A DNA stretch of 64,000 bases. It comes from Lachnospiraceae bacterium. GTDB lineage: Bacteria > Bacillota > Clostridia > Lachnospirales > Lachnospiraceae. Every line of letters begins with the position of its first letter. The stretch's first letter is position 1. The notes under the pieces were generated by a model. It saw only the letters and a program-made list of their open reading frames with translations, had not been told where the DNA came from and searched no databases. This document shows positions 23,324 to 32,045 of this stretch, in pieces. The position numbers and the translations under genes are program-made. The stretch is taken from contig VSNG01000021.1 of NCBI GenBank assembly GCA_009774175.1, forward strand, positions 1 through 64,000, written 5' to 3'.

Positions 23324-24049
23324 ATGTACAGAATATTTATCGTGGAAGACGATGCGGTCATCGCGGGACAGATTGCAGAATATCTGGAAAAGTGGGGCTA
23401 CGAGGTGGAGACTGTCAGGGACTTTGCGGATGTAATGAGTCAGTTTGCGGCCTTTGAACCCCAGCTTGTGCTGATGGATATCGGTCTGCCCTTTTATAAT
23501 GGATACTACTGGTGCGGCGAGATCCGAAAGGTATCCCAGACGCCGATTATCTTTATCTCCTCGGCCTCAGACAATATGAACGTAGTGATGGCGGTCAATA
23601 TGGGCGGTGATGATTTTGTGGTTAAGCCCTTTGATCTGGAGATTTTACAGGCAAAGATACAGGCTCTTTTAAGGCGGACGTATGCCTTCACGGCGCCGGG
23701 AACGGTGCTGGAATACCGGGGCGCCCTGTTAAATATGACAGATATGTCTCTTTCCTGCCGGAGAAAAACGGCTGACAAACAGGATGCGGACGAAGAAAAG
23801 GACAACGGCCGGATTGAACTGACGAAAAATGAGTTTCGTATTTTACAGACTCTTTTTGAGGCGGCGGGCGGCGTGGTCAGCCGCGATCTGCTGATGAAGC
23901 GGCTCTGGGACGACGAGTGTTTTGTGGACGACAATACGCTGACGGTAAATATGAACCGCCTGCGCAAGCGGCTTGGGGAAATCGGCCTTTCCGGACTGAT
24001 TCAGACCAAGAAGGGCGTGGGATACTTGCTGGGAGAGACGGAAACATGA
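23324..24049 (+). CDS. BceR-type response regulator
   Basis: A 241-residue OmpR-family regulator starting at ATG 23324 (MYRIFIVEDDAVIAG). The receiver domain has EDD, the phospho-acceptor aspartate in LVLMDIGLPFYNGYYW and the lysine in VVKPFD. The winged helix follows (LTKNEFRILQTLFEAAGG, DDNTLTVNMNRLRKRL). The phrase 'LPFYNGYYWC-IR' is characteristic of BceR/GraR regulators that sense peptide antibiotics. It overlaps the kinase gene in ATGA, and an operator of the BceR type lies 3' of the kinase. Confidence 0.92.
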   Translation: MYRIFIVEDDAVIAGQIAEYLEKWGYEVETVRDFADVMSQFAAFEPQLVLMDIGLPFYNGYYWCGEIRKVSQTPIIFISSASDNMNVVMAVNMGGDDFVVKPFDLEILQAKIQALLRRTYAFTAPGTVLEYRGALLNMTDMSLSCRRKTADKQDADEEKDNGRIELTKNEFRILQTLFEAAGGVVSRDLLMKRLWDDECFVDDNTLTVNMNRLRKRLGEIGLSGLIQTKKGVGYLLGETET

Positions 24050-25086
24050 AAAAGAAACCTTGTATTCCGGCGGCATATCTGCGGGAGCGGATTGTCCCGG
24101 TTTTCTTTTATATTGCGGAGGCTCTTACTTTTATGATGCTGGCCGCTCTTTACGGTTATGAGGGTGTGCTTGCCAATATGACATACGCGCTGGGGCTTAT
24201 GGCTTTTTTTGGCGGCTGTTATCTTGTGTGGGATTACGGCAGGTATTGGGAAAAGTACCGTGAGCTGATGAGACTTGTTTCGGCTCAGGAGAGAACAGGC
24301 GGCTTGCCGCAGACTGCTTTTGCCATGGAGCAGGCATATCAGAGGATCATCGCAGAGCAGGAAGCGGAGAAAAAGGAGCTGATTACCCAGCTTGACGAAA
24401 AGCAGCAGAACATGGCGGACTATTATACCATGTGGACTCATCAGATCAAGATACCGCTTTCCGCCATGGATCTGCTTTTGCAGAATGAAGACAGGAATGA
24501 ACGGCTCTTAAAACAGCTTCGGGAGGAAGTTTTCAAGACGGGGCAGTATGTGGATATGGCCCTTTCCTATGCCAGAATGGAGAGCATTTCCGCAGACCTT
24601 TCTTTTGTCAGGCTGGATGTGGACGAGCTGGTGAAGGGCGCGCTGAAAAAGTACTGGCTCCTTTTTTGCGGGGCGGGAATCGGACTGCATCTGGAAGAGT
24701 GTCATGCACAGATGGTTACGGACGGTAAATGGTTTTCCTTCGTGATCGAACAGGTTTTGTCCAATGCGCTTAAGTACACAAAGGAGGGGGAAATTTCCAT
24801 TTACGGGACCGATGAAAGCGGCGTACGCGCGACACAAGGGTGCCGGTATCTTGTGATTGAAGACACTGGAATCGGGATCGGAGAAAGCGATCTTCCAAGA
24901 ATCTTTGAGAGGGGCTTTACGGGATATAACGGCCGTCTGGGACATAAGTCCACGGGAATCGGCCTGTACCTGTGTAAACAGATCATGGACAGGCTGGGGC
25001 TGTCTGTTCGGGTGGAATCGAAACGGGATAAGGGAACAAAGGTATTTCTGGGGATTGCACAGGAGAGGAGCCTTACAAATTTGTAA
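24046..25086 (+). CDS. BceS-type intramembrane-sensing histidine kinase
   Basis: A 346-residue kinase with two N-terminal membrane helices and almost no extracellular loop, the mark of BceS-type kinases that read the state of their ABC transporter. The phospho-acceptor histidine is in MWTHQIKIPLSAM (HQ in place of HE, normal for this group), the N-box in VLSNALKYT, and the ATP-lid motifs are DTGIGIGESDLPRIFERGF and STGIGLYLC. The 3' end of the gene contains the palindrome described at 25072-25087. Confidence 0.92.
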   Translation: MKKKPCIPAAYLRERIVPVFFYIAEALTFMMLAALYGYEGVLANMTYALGLMAFFGGCYLVWDYGRYWEKYRELMRLVSAQERTGGLPQTAFAMEQAYQRIIAEQEAEKKELITQLDEKQQNMADYYTMWTHQIKIPLSAMDLLLQNEDRNERLLKQLREEVFKTGQYVDMALSYARMESISADLSFVRLDVDELVKGALKKYWLLFCGAGIGLHLEECHAQMVTDGKWFSFVIEQVLSNALKYTKEGEISIYGTDESGVRATQGCRYLVIEDTGIGIGESDLPRIFERGFTGYNGRLGHKSTGIGLYLCKQIMDRLGLSVRVESKRDKGTKVFLGIAQERSLTNL

Positions 25087-25087
25087 G
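25072..25087 (+). promoter_or_regulatory. BceR-type operator upstream of the transporter genes
   Basis: CTTACAAATTTGTAAG is a perfect 16-base palindrome and fits the described BceR-like consensus TnACA-N4-TGTAA. It overlaps the last codons and stop of the kinase gene, 105 bases ahead of the ABC ATPase start, where the target promoter of such a system is expected. Confidence 0.72.
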
Positions 25088-25094
25088 TTACGGA

Positions 25095-25136
25095 AAGGAA
25101 ATGTAAGCCGGATGTATGGCAGGACATTTCCTTTTT
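25095..25136 (+). terminator. Hairpin with T run between kinase and transporter genes
   Basis: AAGGAAATGT at 25095-25104 pairs perfectly with ACATTTCCTT at 25124-25133, followed by T residues to 25136. It would separate low constitutive regulator/kinase transcription from the inducible transporter unit. The transporter promoter may start just downstream (TATGAT at 25140-25145). Confidence 0.7.
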
Positions 25137-25192
25137 GTTTATGATAGTCAACAGAAACAGAACCAAAATACAGATGCCGGAGGAGGTCAGAA

Positions 25193-25966
25193 ATGTCGCT
25201 GTTAACTGTAAAAAACGTTAAGAAAGTATATACCACCCGCTTTGGTACGGTCAGGGTGCAGGCGTTAAACGATGTAAATTTTTCTGTGGAAGAGGGAGAG
25301 TATGTGGCCATCATGGGCGAATCCGGCTCCGGGAAGACCACTCTCTTAAATATACTTGCCTCTCTGGACACAGCTACCAGCGGGCAGGTACTGTTAAACG
25401 GGCAGGAGATTTCCCGGGTCAGCCAGAAGGACCTGTGCGCATTCAGGCGGGATCATCTTGGCTTTGTGTTCCAGGACTTTAATCTTCTGGATACCATGTC
25501 TTTGCGGGATAATATCTTTTTGCCGCTGGTTTTGGCGGGGGTGCCGTATCAGGAGATGGAGGCGCGGCTGTCTTCTCTTTCAGGGAAGCTTTCAATCGAA
25601 GACCTTCTGGATAAATATCCCTACGAGGTGTCGGGAGGAGAAAAGCAGCGGGCGGCTGTGTGCCGGGCTTTGATTACGAGACCGGACATCGTTCTGGCGG
25701 ACGAGCCTACGGGAGCGCTGGATTCCAGAGCGTCCGGAAAACTTTTGAAGCTGTTCGGGGAGATCAACGGGGAGGGACAGACGATCCTTATGGTGACCCA
25801 CAGCATTCAGGCGGCGGCTCATGCGGGACGGGTGCTTTTTATTAAGGACGGCTGTGTGTTTCACCAGATTTACCGGGGAGATCACAGCCGGGAAGAAATG
25901 TATCGTATGATATCGGATGCATTGACGGTGATTCAGGCACAGCAGGGAGGGGAAGAAAGTGAATAA
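25193..25966 (+). CDS. BceA-type ABC transporter ATP-binding protein
   Basis: The ATPase of a peptide-antibiotic detoxification and sensing transporter. The 257-residue protein has Walker A (IMGESGSGKTTLLNI), the Q-loop (LGFVFQDFNLLD), the signature YEVSGGEKQRAAVCRALI, Walker B (IVLADEPTGALDS) and the H-switch MVTHSIQ. This LolD/MacB/BceA-type ATPase is encoded next to the BceB-like permease, which it overlaps by eight bases. Confidence 0.94.
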   Translation: MSLLTVKNVKKVYTTRFGTVRVQALNDVNFSVEEGEYVAIMGESGSGKTTLLNILASLDTATSGQVLLNGQEISRVSQKDLCAFRRDHLGFVFQDFNLLDTMSLRDNIFLPLVLAGVPYQEMEARLSSLSGKLSIEDLLDKYPYEVSGGEKQRAAVCRALITRPDIVLADEPTGALDSRASGKLLKLFGEINGEGQTILMVTHSIQAAAHAGRVLFIKDGCVFHQIYRGDHSREEMYRMISDALTVIQAQQGGEESE

Positions 25967-27965
25967 AATGAAATTACTGCCCGTGATGGCGATCAAAGGA
26001 GTAAAGCAGAATCAAATGGTCTACAGCCCCTATCTGATGGCGTGCTTCTTTTCCGTATTCAGTTATTATCTGTTTTCCTCCCTTCTGCATAACGATCTGA
26101 TGGAGCGGCTGCCAAAGGCGGCTTATGCGTGGCTGATGCTGACCATTGGAAAGGGGCTGCTTTCGGTGATTTTGCTGTTGTTTCTGTTCTATGCAGGCAG
26201 TTTTTTGCAGAAGAGGCGCAAGCGGGAGTTTGGACTTTACACTATTCTGGGCTTGGAGAGAAAGCATATCGGCGTCATGCTTTTCTGGGAAAACGCGGGG
26301 ATGTATCTGATCAGCGTATCAGCGGGAATTATATTGGGATTTGTATTGAATAAGCTGATGTTTCTGCTGCTGCTTCGCATGTCGAGGCTGGATGTGGAGG
26401 CGGAATTTTATTTTTCTGCAGAGGCGGTCAGGGAAACGCTGGGGTATTTCGCTTTTGTGTTCGGCTGCCTCTATATCAGGAGTCTCTGGGGCGTCATGCG
26501 CATGAAACCCACCGAACTGATGACGGAGAGCAGGAAAGGAGAACGGGAAGTCAGGCATATCGGGCTGTGGTCTGTGGCCGGGATCATGGCGACGGCCTGC
26601 GGCTATTATATTTCCGTTACCAGTAAGTTGGACAGCATGATTTTTACGAACTTTTTTCTGGCGGTATTTCTGGTGGTGCTGGGCACTTATTTTCTGTTTA
26701 CGTCAGGAAGCGTAGCCTTATTGAAATTGATAAAGAAAAGCAAAAATATTTATTACAGACCGGCCAATCAGGTGACCATCTCCGGCATGCTGTATCGCAT
26801 GAAAAAGAATGCGGCGGGACTGTCCAACATCTGTATCTTTTCCACCATGCTTCTGATTACATTGACCTGTACGGCTACAATGTGGATTGGGATGGATCAG
26901 ATTGCTTATTATGATTATCCCTATGATTTGCAGGCGGTTTATTCACAGAACAGTAATGTAATCGAAAAGGCGGGGGCGAAGGCGGCTGCGCTTTCAGAAA
27001 AATACGGGCAGGAAATAGAAAGGCTGGACTATTACGAAGCCGTGAAGCTTGACTGCGGCAGACGGGAGGGAAGCAATGCGTTTGTGTCCGCTGCGGGATT
27101 TGACTTTGCCGATCAGTTTGCCGTTACCCTGCTTACTCTTGCTGATTATAACCGGCTGGAAGGAGAGAGCCAAAGCTTGGAAGAAGGCGAAGTCCTGCTG
27201 TATTCTACCGGTAAGGAATTTGGTTTTGACCGTGTAAGCTTTATGGGCGTGGAGGCGGCCGTAAAGGAAGAGGCGGAGGAAATTTATCCTTATCCCAGAG
27301 CAAAAAACAGAATGTTCAGTTTCACGTCCCAGTATGTGATTGTGGTGAAGGATAAAGAGGACAGGGACAGATTTGTGACGGCCTGGGCACAGGCGAACGG
27401 CGTTACTGATCTGGAGGGCTTTTTGCACAGCGGCGTGCGGCATGTGGGTCTGCTGCTTGCGGGGGAAGAGGCAAAAAGAGACGCTTTGATTGAAGAGTGG
27501 TCGGCATGGTGTCAGGGGCAGCAGGATTTTCTGCGGCTGGAAAACGGCCTGGAGGGAAGAGACGAAGACCGGGCCATGAACGGCGGTCTGCTTTTCATCG
27601 GTATGGTTTTTGGGCTTCTGTTTTTTATGTGCTTTCTTCTCATCATGTATTTTAAGCAGGTGTCGGAAGGCTATGAGGATCAGGACAGTTTCGGAATCAT
27701 GCGGAAGGTGGGTATGAGCGACGGGGAGATCAAAGGGACCATCCGTCGGCAGATTCTGCTGGTATTTTTCCTGCCCCTTGCAGGCGCGCTTCTGCACACG
27801 GCGGCCGGGCTTGTGATGGTCAACGGCCTTCTGGCGGCTTTGCGGTTTTTTGATACCGGGCTTTTAATCCGTTGTTGTCTGAGCGTGGCGGGGGTGGTGA
27901 CACTTTTGTATGCCGCAAGCTACCTGCTGACGGCGAGAACATATTATCGGATTGTGAGGAAGTGA
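25959..27965 (+). CDS. BceB-type ABC transporter permease
   Basis: A 668-residue FtsX-fold permease of the BceB/VraG type. There is one N-terminal helix, a cluster of three (about 50-165), two more near 200-250, one near 290, a large extracellular domain of about 200 residues between helices 7 and 8 (roughly 310-530), and three C-terminal helices. GTG 25959 fits the ribosome-binding site GGGAGG; ATG 25968 is an alternative. The large loop is where such transporters contact the antibiotic or its lipid target. It forms a unit with the preceding ATPase and is probably induced through the operator at 25072. Confidence 0.92.
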   Translation: MNKMKLLPVMAIKGVKQNQMVYSPYLMACFFSVFSYYLFSSLLHNDLMERLPKAAYAWLMLTIGKGLLSVILLLFLFYAGSFLQKRRKREFGLYTILGLERKHIGVMLFWENAGMYLISVSAGIILGFVLNKLMFLLLLRMSRLDVEAEFYFSAEAVRETLGYFAFVFGCLYIRSLWGVMRMKPTELMTESRKGEREVRHIGLWSVAGIMATACGYYISVTSKLDSMIFTNFFLAVFLVVLGTYFLFTSGSVALLKLIKKSKNIYYRPANQVTISGMLYRMKKNAAGLSNICIFSTMLLITLTCTATMWIGMDQIAYYDYPYDLQAVYSQNSNVIEKAGAKAAALSEKYGQEIERLDYYEAVKLDCGRREGSNAFVSAAGFDFADQFAVTLLTLADYNRLEGESQSLEEGEVLLYSTGKEFGFDRVSFMGVEAAVKEEAEEIYPYPRAKNRMFSFTSQYVIVVKDKEDRDRFVTAWAQANGVTDLEGFLHSGVRHVGLLLAGEEAKRDALIEEWSAWCQGQQDFLRLENGLEGRDEDRAMNGGLLFIGMVFGLLFFMCFLLIMYFKQVSEGYEDQDSFGIMRKVGMSDGEIKGTIRRQILLVFFLPLAGALLHTAAGLVMVNGLLAALRFFDTGLLIRCCLSVAGVVTLLYAASYLLTARTYYRIVRK

Positions 27966-27992
27966 ATCGGGAAAGTTTAATAGGTGAATCAG

Positions 27993-28034
27993 AGAGCGGC
28001 ATATATCAGGGATGGTGTATGCTGCTCTTTGTTT
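27993..28034 (+). terminator. Terminator after the Bce-type module
   Basis: AGAGCGGCATA at 27993-28003 pairs with TATGCTGCTCT at 28018-28028 (one G-U pair), followed by TTGTTTAT. It ends the transporter operon; the sequence becomes clearly AT-rich after it. Confidence 0.65.
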
Positions 28035-28104
28035 ATAAAGAATCAGGATATTATCAGGAGCCGTTTTGATTTAGTCATTTTTTCGATATTTGACAAACTT
28101 AAAC

Positions 28105-28133
28105 TTGACTTTAATAGAAATAGAAGATAAAAT
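28105..28133 (+). promoter_or_regulatory. Promoter ahead of the Fic genes
   Basis: TTGACT at 28105-28110 and TAAAAT at 28128-28133, spaced by 17 bases. It would drive the Fic remnant and the intact fic gene. Confidence 0.55.
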
Positions 28134-28181
28134 GATATCATGAATAGTTATATACTTGAAAGTGATATTTCGGAGAAAGCC

Positions 28182-28376
28182 TGATGAGGAATTATCAATA
28201 TGAAGATAAATGGAAAAGCTTTCTGACACCCAAAATAGCTGCCTGTCTGACAGTACGGAGAGCTCAAATAGAATGGAGGGAATTTGTACATCTGACGAGC
28301 GGCTGAGAAAACTCGTCATGGATAAGACAAAGCCTCAATCCAGAGATGAAAGGGAAATTGAAATTTATAAAGGGGA
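28182..28376 (+). pseudogene. N-terminal remnant of a larger Fic protein
   Basis: ATG 28182 opens MRNYQYEDKWKSFLTPKIAA, the start of large (class II) Fic proteins. The family sequence then jumps, in another frame, to SNRMEGICTSDERLRKLV and DKTKPQSRDEREIEIY, which normally follow about 40 residues later. A deletion of about 100 bases with a frameshift explains this. The preserved part contains the inhibitory-helix motif SNRMEG, (S/T)xxxE(G/N). The Fic core is missing; a different, complete fic gene begins immediately downstream. Confidence 0.68.
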
Positions 28377-28381
28377 AAAAT

Positions 28382-29005
28382 ATGACACTTGCAAACAAAC
28401 TAAACTTAACTGATTCCGCAGAACTGGCACACGCAGAAGAAAGAATCAGTAAGAAAAAAGCAGCATTGCTTTTTGAAAGTGGATATTTGCGTACATTAAA
28501 GGCAGGAACGCTTGACAGTCTCTTATGTATACACAAGTATCTTTTTGAGGATATATATGATTTTGCCGGAAAAGTAAGAGATGTTAATCTGGCAAAAGGT
28601 AATTTCAGGTTTGCATCTGTGACTTATCTCCATGATGCGCTTAAAAATATAGAGAAAATGCCACAGTCAACCTTTGACGAAATTGCTGAAAAGTATGTGG
28701 AAATGAATGTGGCGCATCCCTTTCGGGAGGGAAACGGCAGGGCAACAAGAATCTGGCTGGATTTAATACTACAGCAGGAGCTGGATATGGTGGTGGATTG
28801 GAGCAGGATCGACAGGGACGATTATTTGCTTGCCATGGAAAGAAGTCCAATCAGGGATATTGAGATAAAACATTTGCTGAAAGGCGCTCTGACAGATAGA
28901 ATAAACGACAGGGAAATGTATATGAAAGGAATAGATTACAGCTACTATTACGAAGGATATGCAATTTACAAGGCTGGAGAGCTGGCGGAAGAGTCAGATG
29001 TTTGA
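28382..29005 (+). CDS. fic: Fic family AMP-transferase, self-inhibited type
   Basis: Fic proteins transfer AMP, or other nucleotide parts, to target proteins. ATG 28382 (MTLANKLNLTDSAELAHAEE) follows AAAGGGG, giving 207 residues. The catalytic motif HPFREGNGRATR is complete, with the flap upstream (FRFASVTYL). Near the C-terminus the sequence SYYYEG fits the inhibitory motif (S/T)xxxE(G/N), as in class III Fic proteins such as that of Neisseria, so a separate antitoxin is not required. Fic genes often sit inside type I restriction loci, and here an HsdR fragment follows with an 8-base overlap. Confidence 0.9.
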   Translation: MTLANKLNLTDSAELAHAEERISKKKAALLFESGYLRTLKAGTLDSLLCIHKYLFEDIYDFAGKVRDVNLAKGNFRFASVTYLHDALKNIEKMPQSTFDEIAEKYVEMNVAHPFREGNGRATRIWLDLILQQELDMVVDWSRIDRDDYLLAMERSPIRDIEIKHLLKGALTDRINDREMYMKGIDYSYYYEGYAIYKAGELAEESDV

Positions 29006-30284
29006 TGTGCCGGGAGTGTTAAATCTTGTCTTTTTTAAGAAAGTGATGAGTAAGGCGAAATTCTGGCAGATGATTGGAAGGGGAACCAGGTCATGTTCGG
29101 GCTTAATGGATGGAGAGGACAAGCAGAGATTTTATATTTTTGATTTTTGCGGTAATTTTGCATTTTTCAGAATGAACGAAGGGAAACCTACGGCAAATCA
29201 AATTGCCTTGCAGAGCGCGATTTTCAATTTGGAATTTCAAATGGCATATAAATTACAGGTTGTGGACAGACAGACAAAACGTCTGATTGCCTATCGAGAA
29301 AAACTTGTTGAAACGATGAGCGGTAAAGTGCAGGAATTGAATCGGGAAAGTTTTGCGGTCAGGCAGCATCTGAAATGTGTTGATTTGTATGCTGATATAA
29401 ACGGCTATCAGACCATAAGCTATGAAGATACGCAGACGGTGAGAGAGGAGCTTGCACCGCTTATCAGACCCGATCAGGAGGATGCGTGCGCGCAGCGGTT
29501 TGATGCTCTTATCTATGGAATGGAGCCTGCGTATTTGTCTGATAAGAAATATACCCGGGCGAAGGGCGATCTGTTGAAGCATGTAAAGGCCATAGCCGGT
29601 GTGGCTAATATTCCTGAGATACAGGTAAAAACGGATTTGATTCAAAAAATCTTAAAGACGGATTATGTGGAGCGGGCAGGAATTGAAGAATTTGAATATA
29701 TCAGAGAAGAACTTCGTGGATTAATGAAATATATTTCCCGGGATAAAGTGAAATATGATACGAATTTTGCGGATGATATTTTGTCCACGGAGTGGCATGA
29801 GGCGGAGCTTGACAGCGATGCTCTGAAAAACTATAAGGCTAAGGCGGAATATTATATCCGAAAAAATCAGGATCATTTTGTGATTGCAAAGTTAAAGTCA
29901 AATAAGCCGCTTGGCGAATTTGACATGAAGTCCCTGGAAGAGATTCTTTGGAAAGAACTCGGAACCAGGGAAGACTATGAGAGAGAGTTTGGACGAAAAC
30001 CGCTGGGGGAATTTGTCAGAGAGATTACTGGGCTTGATATGAACGCGGCGAAGGAGGCTTTTGCTGATTATTTGGATGAGATGAATATGAACAGTCGGCA
30101 GATTTATTTCGTCAACCAGATTATAGAGTATATTGTTCATAACGGTATGCTGAAAGATTTTTCCGTATTGCAGGAATCTCCATTTACAGATAAGGGCAGT
30201 ATAGTGGAAATCTTTACGGATATCAATAAATGGACAGGTATCAGAGGGGTAATTGAACAGATTAACGCGAATGCAATGGCCTGA
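28998..30284 (+). pseudogene. hsdR: C-terminal part of type I restriction subunit HsdR
   Basis: The frame begins with FDVPGVLNLVFFKKV and KFWQMIGRGTRSCSG, the last helicase motifs (V-VI) of EcoEI-type HsdR, and runs about 400 residues through the C-terminal HsdR domain to the stop at 30282-30284. The nuclease domain, Walker A and DEAD motifs are absent. A product of 428 residues could start at ATG 28998, but it could not cut or translocate DNA. The break lies exactly where the fic gene ends, and no hsdM or hsdS is nearby, so the locus is a deletion remnant. Confidence 0.88.
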
Positions 30285-30404
30285 CACTTTTACACTGCAT
30301 TTTCCCACAAACTGTAGAAACTGCCAAACCATGTCGATAATATTTTCAGAACTATACTTTTACAGCAGGAACTCCGCGCAGTGGAAGGGGTAGCAGAAAA
30401 GGAG

Positions 30405-30414
30405 GTTTACATAA
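30405..30414 (+). repeat. GTTTACATAA between ribosome-binding site and start codon
   Basis: The decamer overlaps the end of AAAGGAGG (30398-30405) and ends one base before ATG 30416. Here it would be part of the ribosome-loading region of the mRNA. Confidence 0.6.
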
Positions 30415-30415
30415 T

Positions 30416-31042
30416 ATGAAAATCGGCGAAGCGCAAAAAGCCTACAGACAACAGCTTAATCTTCTCAGAGGACAAAAAAGAGACTTTGTGAACCAGCGAG
30501 AAGAAAACCGCAAAAAGATGGAGGAAGCCAAAAAGAAGAGCGAAGAACAGGGTGTGACCTTTGAATTTTCCGAAGCCTATCTTGAGAGGGAAAAAGAATT
30601 GCAGGAGAAGATTGACGAGCTTTCAGGACAGATTAAAAAGGACGAGAAGACACTGGACGATCTGATTAATCAGGAGGTCGGAATTTTTAACAGCATTGTT
30701 TCCGAACAGCAGGCGGACGCCATGAAGGAGTACGGCGAGGAGATGGCCAAGTGCCTGGAGATTGCAAGAAGGATCAGCAGGGGCGACCATGTGCCTGCGC
30801 AGGATGAAAAGAAGCTGATGGACTTTAATATGGATATCTACAAGATGGCAAAGGAAATGGCGGCTGTCAATATGGATAAAGACGCTAAGGAATGGGAGTC
30901 TCTTTGGGGCGAAGAGGAAGAAAAGGAATACGAGGATCCTTTTGAGGCTTCCCAAAATGCGGAGACGAATGTGGAGATGCCGGAGGGCATGGAGGTACAG
31001 ACAGCGGCGGATGCGGGGGTACAGGTTTCAGGACAGGAATAA
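30416..31042 (+). CDS. Coiled-coil protein of unknown function
   Basis: A 208-residue soluble protein starting MKIGEAQKAYRQQLNLLR behind AAAGGAGG. The first 90 residues are a strong charged coiled coil. A helical segment (MKEYGEEMAKCLEIARRISRG) and an acidic, disordered tail rich in glutamate, alanine and valine follow. There is no signal peptide or membrane helix. I do not recognise the family. It ends at a good terminator and appears to be transcribed alone. Confidence 0.6.
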   Translation: MKIGEAQKAYRQQLNLLRGQKRDFVNQREENRKKMEEAKKKSEEQGVTFEFSEAYLEREKELQEKIDELSGQIKKDEKTLDDLINQEVGIFNSIVSEQQADAMKEYGEEMAKCLEIARRISRGDHVPAQDEKKLMDFNMDIYKMAKEMAAVNMDKDAKEWESLWGEEEEKEYEDPFEASQNAETNVEMPEGMEVQTAADAGVQVSGQE

Positions 31043-31059
31043 GGACTTGAATGGAGCGG

Positions 31060-31090
31060 ACAGGATATCTTTTTCGGATATCCTGTTTTT
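31060..31090 (+). terminator. Rho-independent terminator
   Basis: ACAGGATATC at 31060-31069 pairs perfectly with GATATCCTGT at 31077-31086 and is followed by TTTT. Confidence 0.88.
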
Positions 31091-31183
31091 CTATCACTGA
31101 AATGTGACACAGAGAAATTTTTATGGTAAAATTGTCGCAGAGTCAGCCTTTTGTAGCAAAGAAACGGATCACGAGAGGAAAAT

Positions 31184-31969
31184 ATGATACAGGATATTTT
31201 TAACGAATTTGCAAAATTTTCGCAGGTGCGATCCATAGCGGTGGGCGGTTCCCGTGCCGTCAAAAGGAATGATGCGTTTTCCGACTATGATGTCTATGTT
31301 TACACCACAGAGCCGATTCCCACGCAGGAACGACAGAATGTGCTGGAAACATACTGCAACAGTATGGCGCTTGACAATTATTACAGAGAGCATGAAGATG
31401 TCTGTATTATGGAGGACGGCACCGAGCTTAATATTGTGTACCGGGAGCTCGACGCATTTCTCAAGAGCGTTGCCAGGGTGGTGGAGCGTCATGAACCCCT
31501 TGACGGGTGCACCACCGGCATGTGGTACAGTCTTTTGAAGGGCCGCATTGCCTATGATAAGGGCGGCCTTTTAGTGGCGGCGAAGGAGAAATATTCGATT
31601 CCTTATCCGCAGCCGCTTCGACATAATATTATCAGCTATCATATGAATCTGATCAAGTACGGCATGCCTTCCTTAACGGCGCAGATGGAGAAGGCCATGA
31701 AACGCAAGGACATGGTAAATATCAACCAATGTGCGCATCGGTTTCTCGCATCTTATTTTGATATTATTTTTGCGCTGAATGAAAAGCAGCATCCGGGGGA
31801 GAAGCGGCTGATACAGACCTGTCAGGAAGAATGCAAAATTCTGCCTGTTAATTTTGAACTGAATATCCGGCTGCTGTTAAACACCATGTTCAAAGACCCG
31901 GCGGCGTCTGCGGTTGTGGATCTTATGGTGACAGAGCTTGAGAAAGTGATAGGGTTGACGCTTGCGTAG
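31184..31969 (+). CDS. Nucleotidyltransferase-fold protein (DUF4037-like)
   Basis: A 261-residue protein with an N-terminal polymerase-beta-type nucleotidyltransferase fold: the motif is AVGGSRAVKR followed by DAFSDYDVYVY (GS...DxD), with a third acidic residue probably in TELNIVYRELD. The C-terminal half is helical, as in DUF4037 and aminoglycoside adenylyltransferase-like proteins. The acceptor is unknown; an antibiotic-modifying role is possible but not shown. ATG 31184 follows GAGAGGAAAAT. Confidence 0.75.
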   Translation: MIQDIFNEFAKFSQVRSIAVGGSRAVKRNDAFSDYDVYVYTTEPIPTQERQNVLETYCNSMALDNYYREHEDVCIMEDGTELNIVYRELDAFLKSVARVVERHEPLDGCTTGMWYSLLKGRIAYDKGGLLVAAKEKYSIPYPQPLRHNIISYHMNLIKYGMPSLTAQMEKAMKRKDMVNINQCAHRFLASYFDIIFALNEKQHPGEKRLIQTCQEECKILPVNFELNIRLLLNTMFKDPAASAVVDLMVTELEKVIGLTLA

Positions 31970-31990
31970 AGGACGATTTTATTGTATATT
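31962..31990 (+). promoter_or_regulatory. Promoter of argJ
   Basis: TTGCGT at 31962-31967 and TATATT at 31985-31990 with a 17-base spacer, 55 bases ahead of argJ. It overlaps the end of the nucleotidyltransferase gene. No clear ArgR box was recognised next to it. Confidence 0.5.
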
Positions 31991-32045
31991 AGCGTGAGAA
32001 GAGTTTGAGAAGAACTTTTTTAATGGAAAAGAGGAAAAGAGAGCG

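Noticed and set aside
28210..28413. A 67-codon frame that looks like a VbhA-type Fic antitoxin.
   Set aside because: Its motif SNRMEG and the sequence that follows match the N-terminal part of large Fic proteins, and the preceding frame (from 28182) supplies the very start of the same protein. A frameshifted remnant explains both. A secondary role as antitoxin is left open in the findings.
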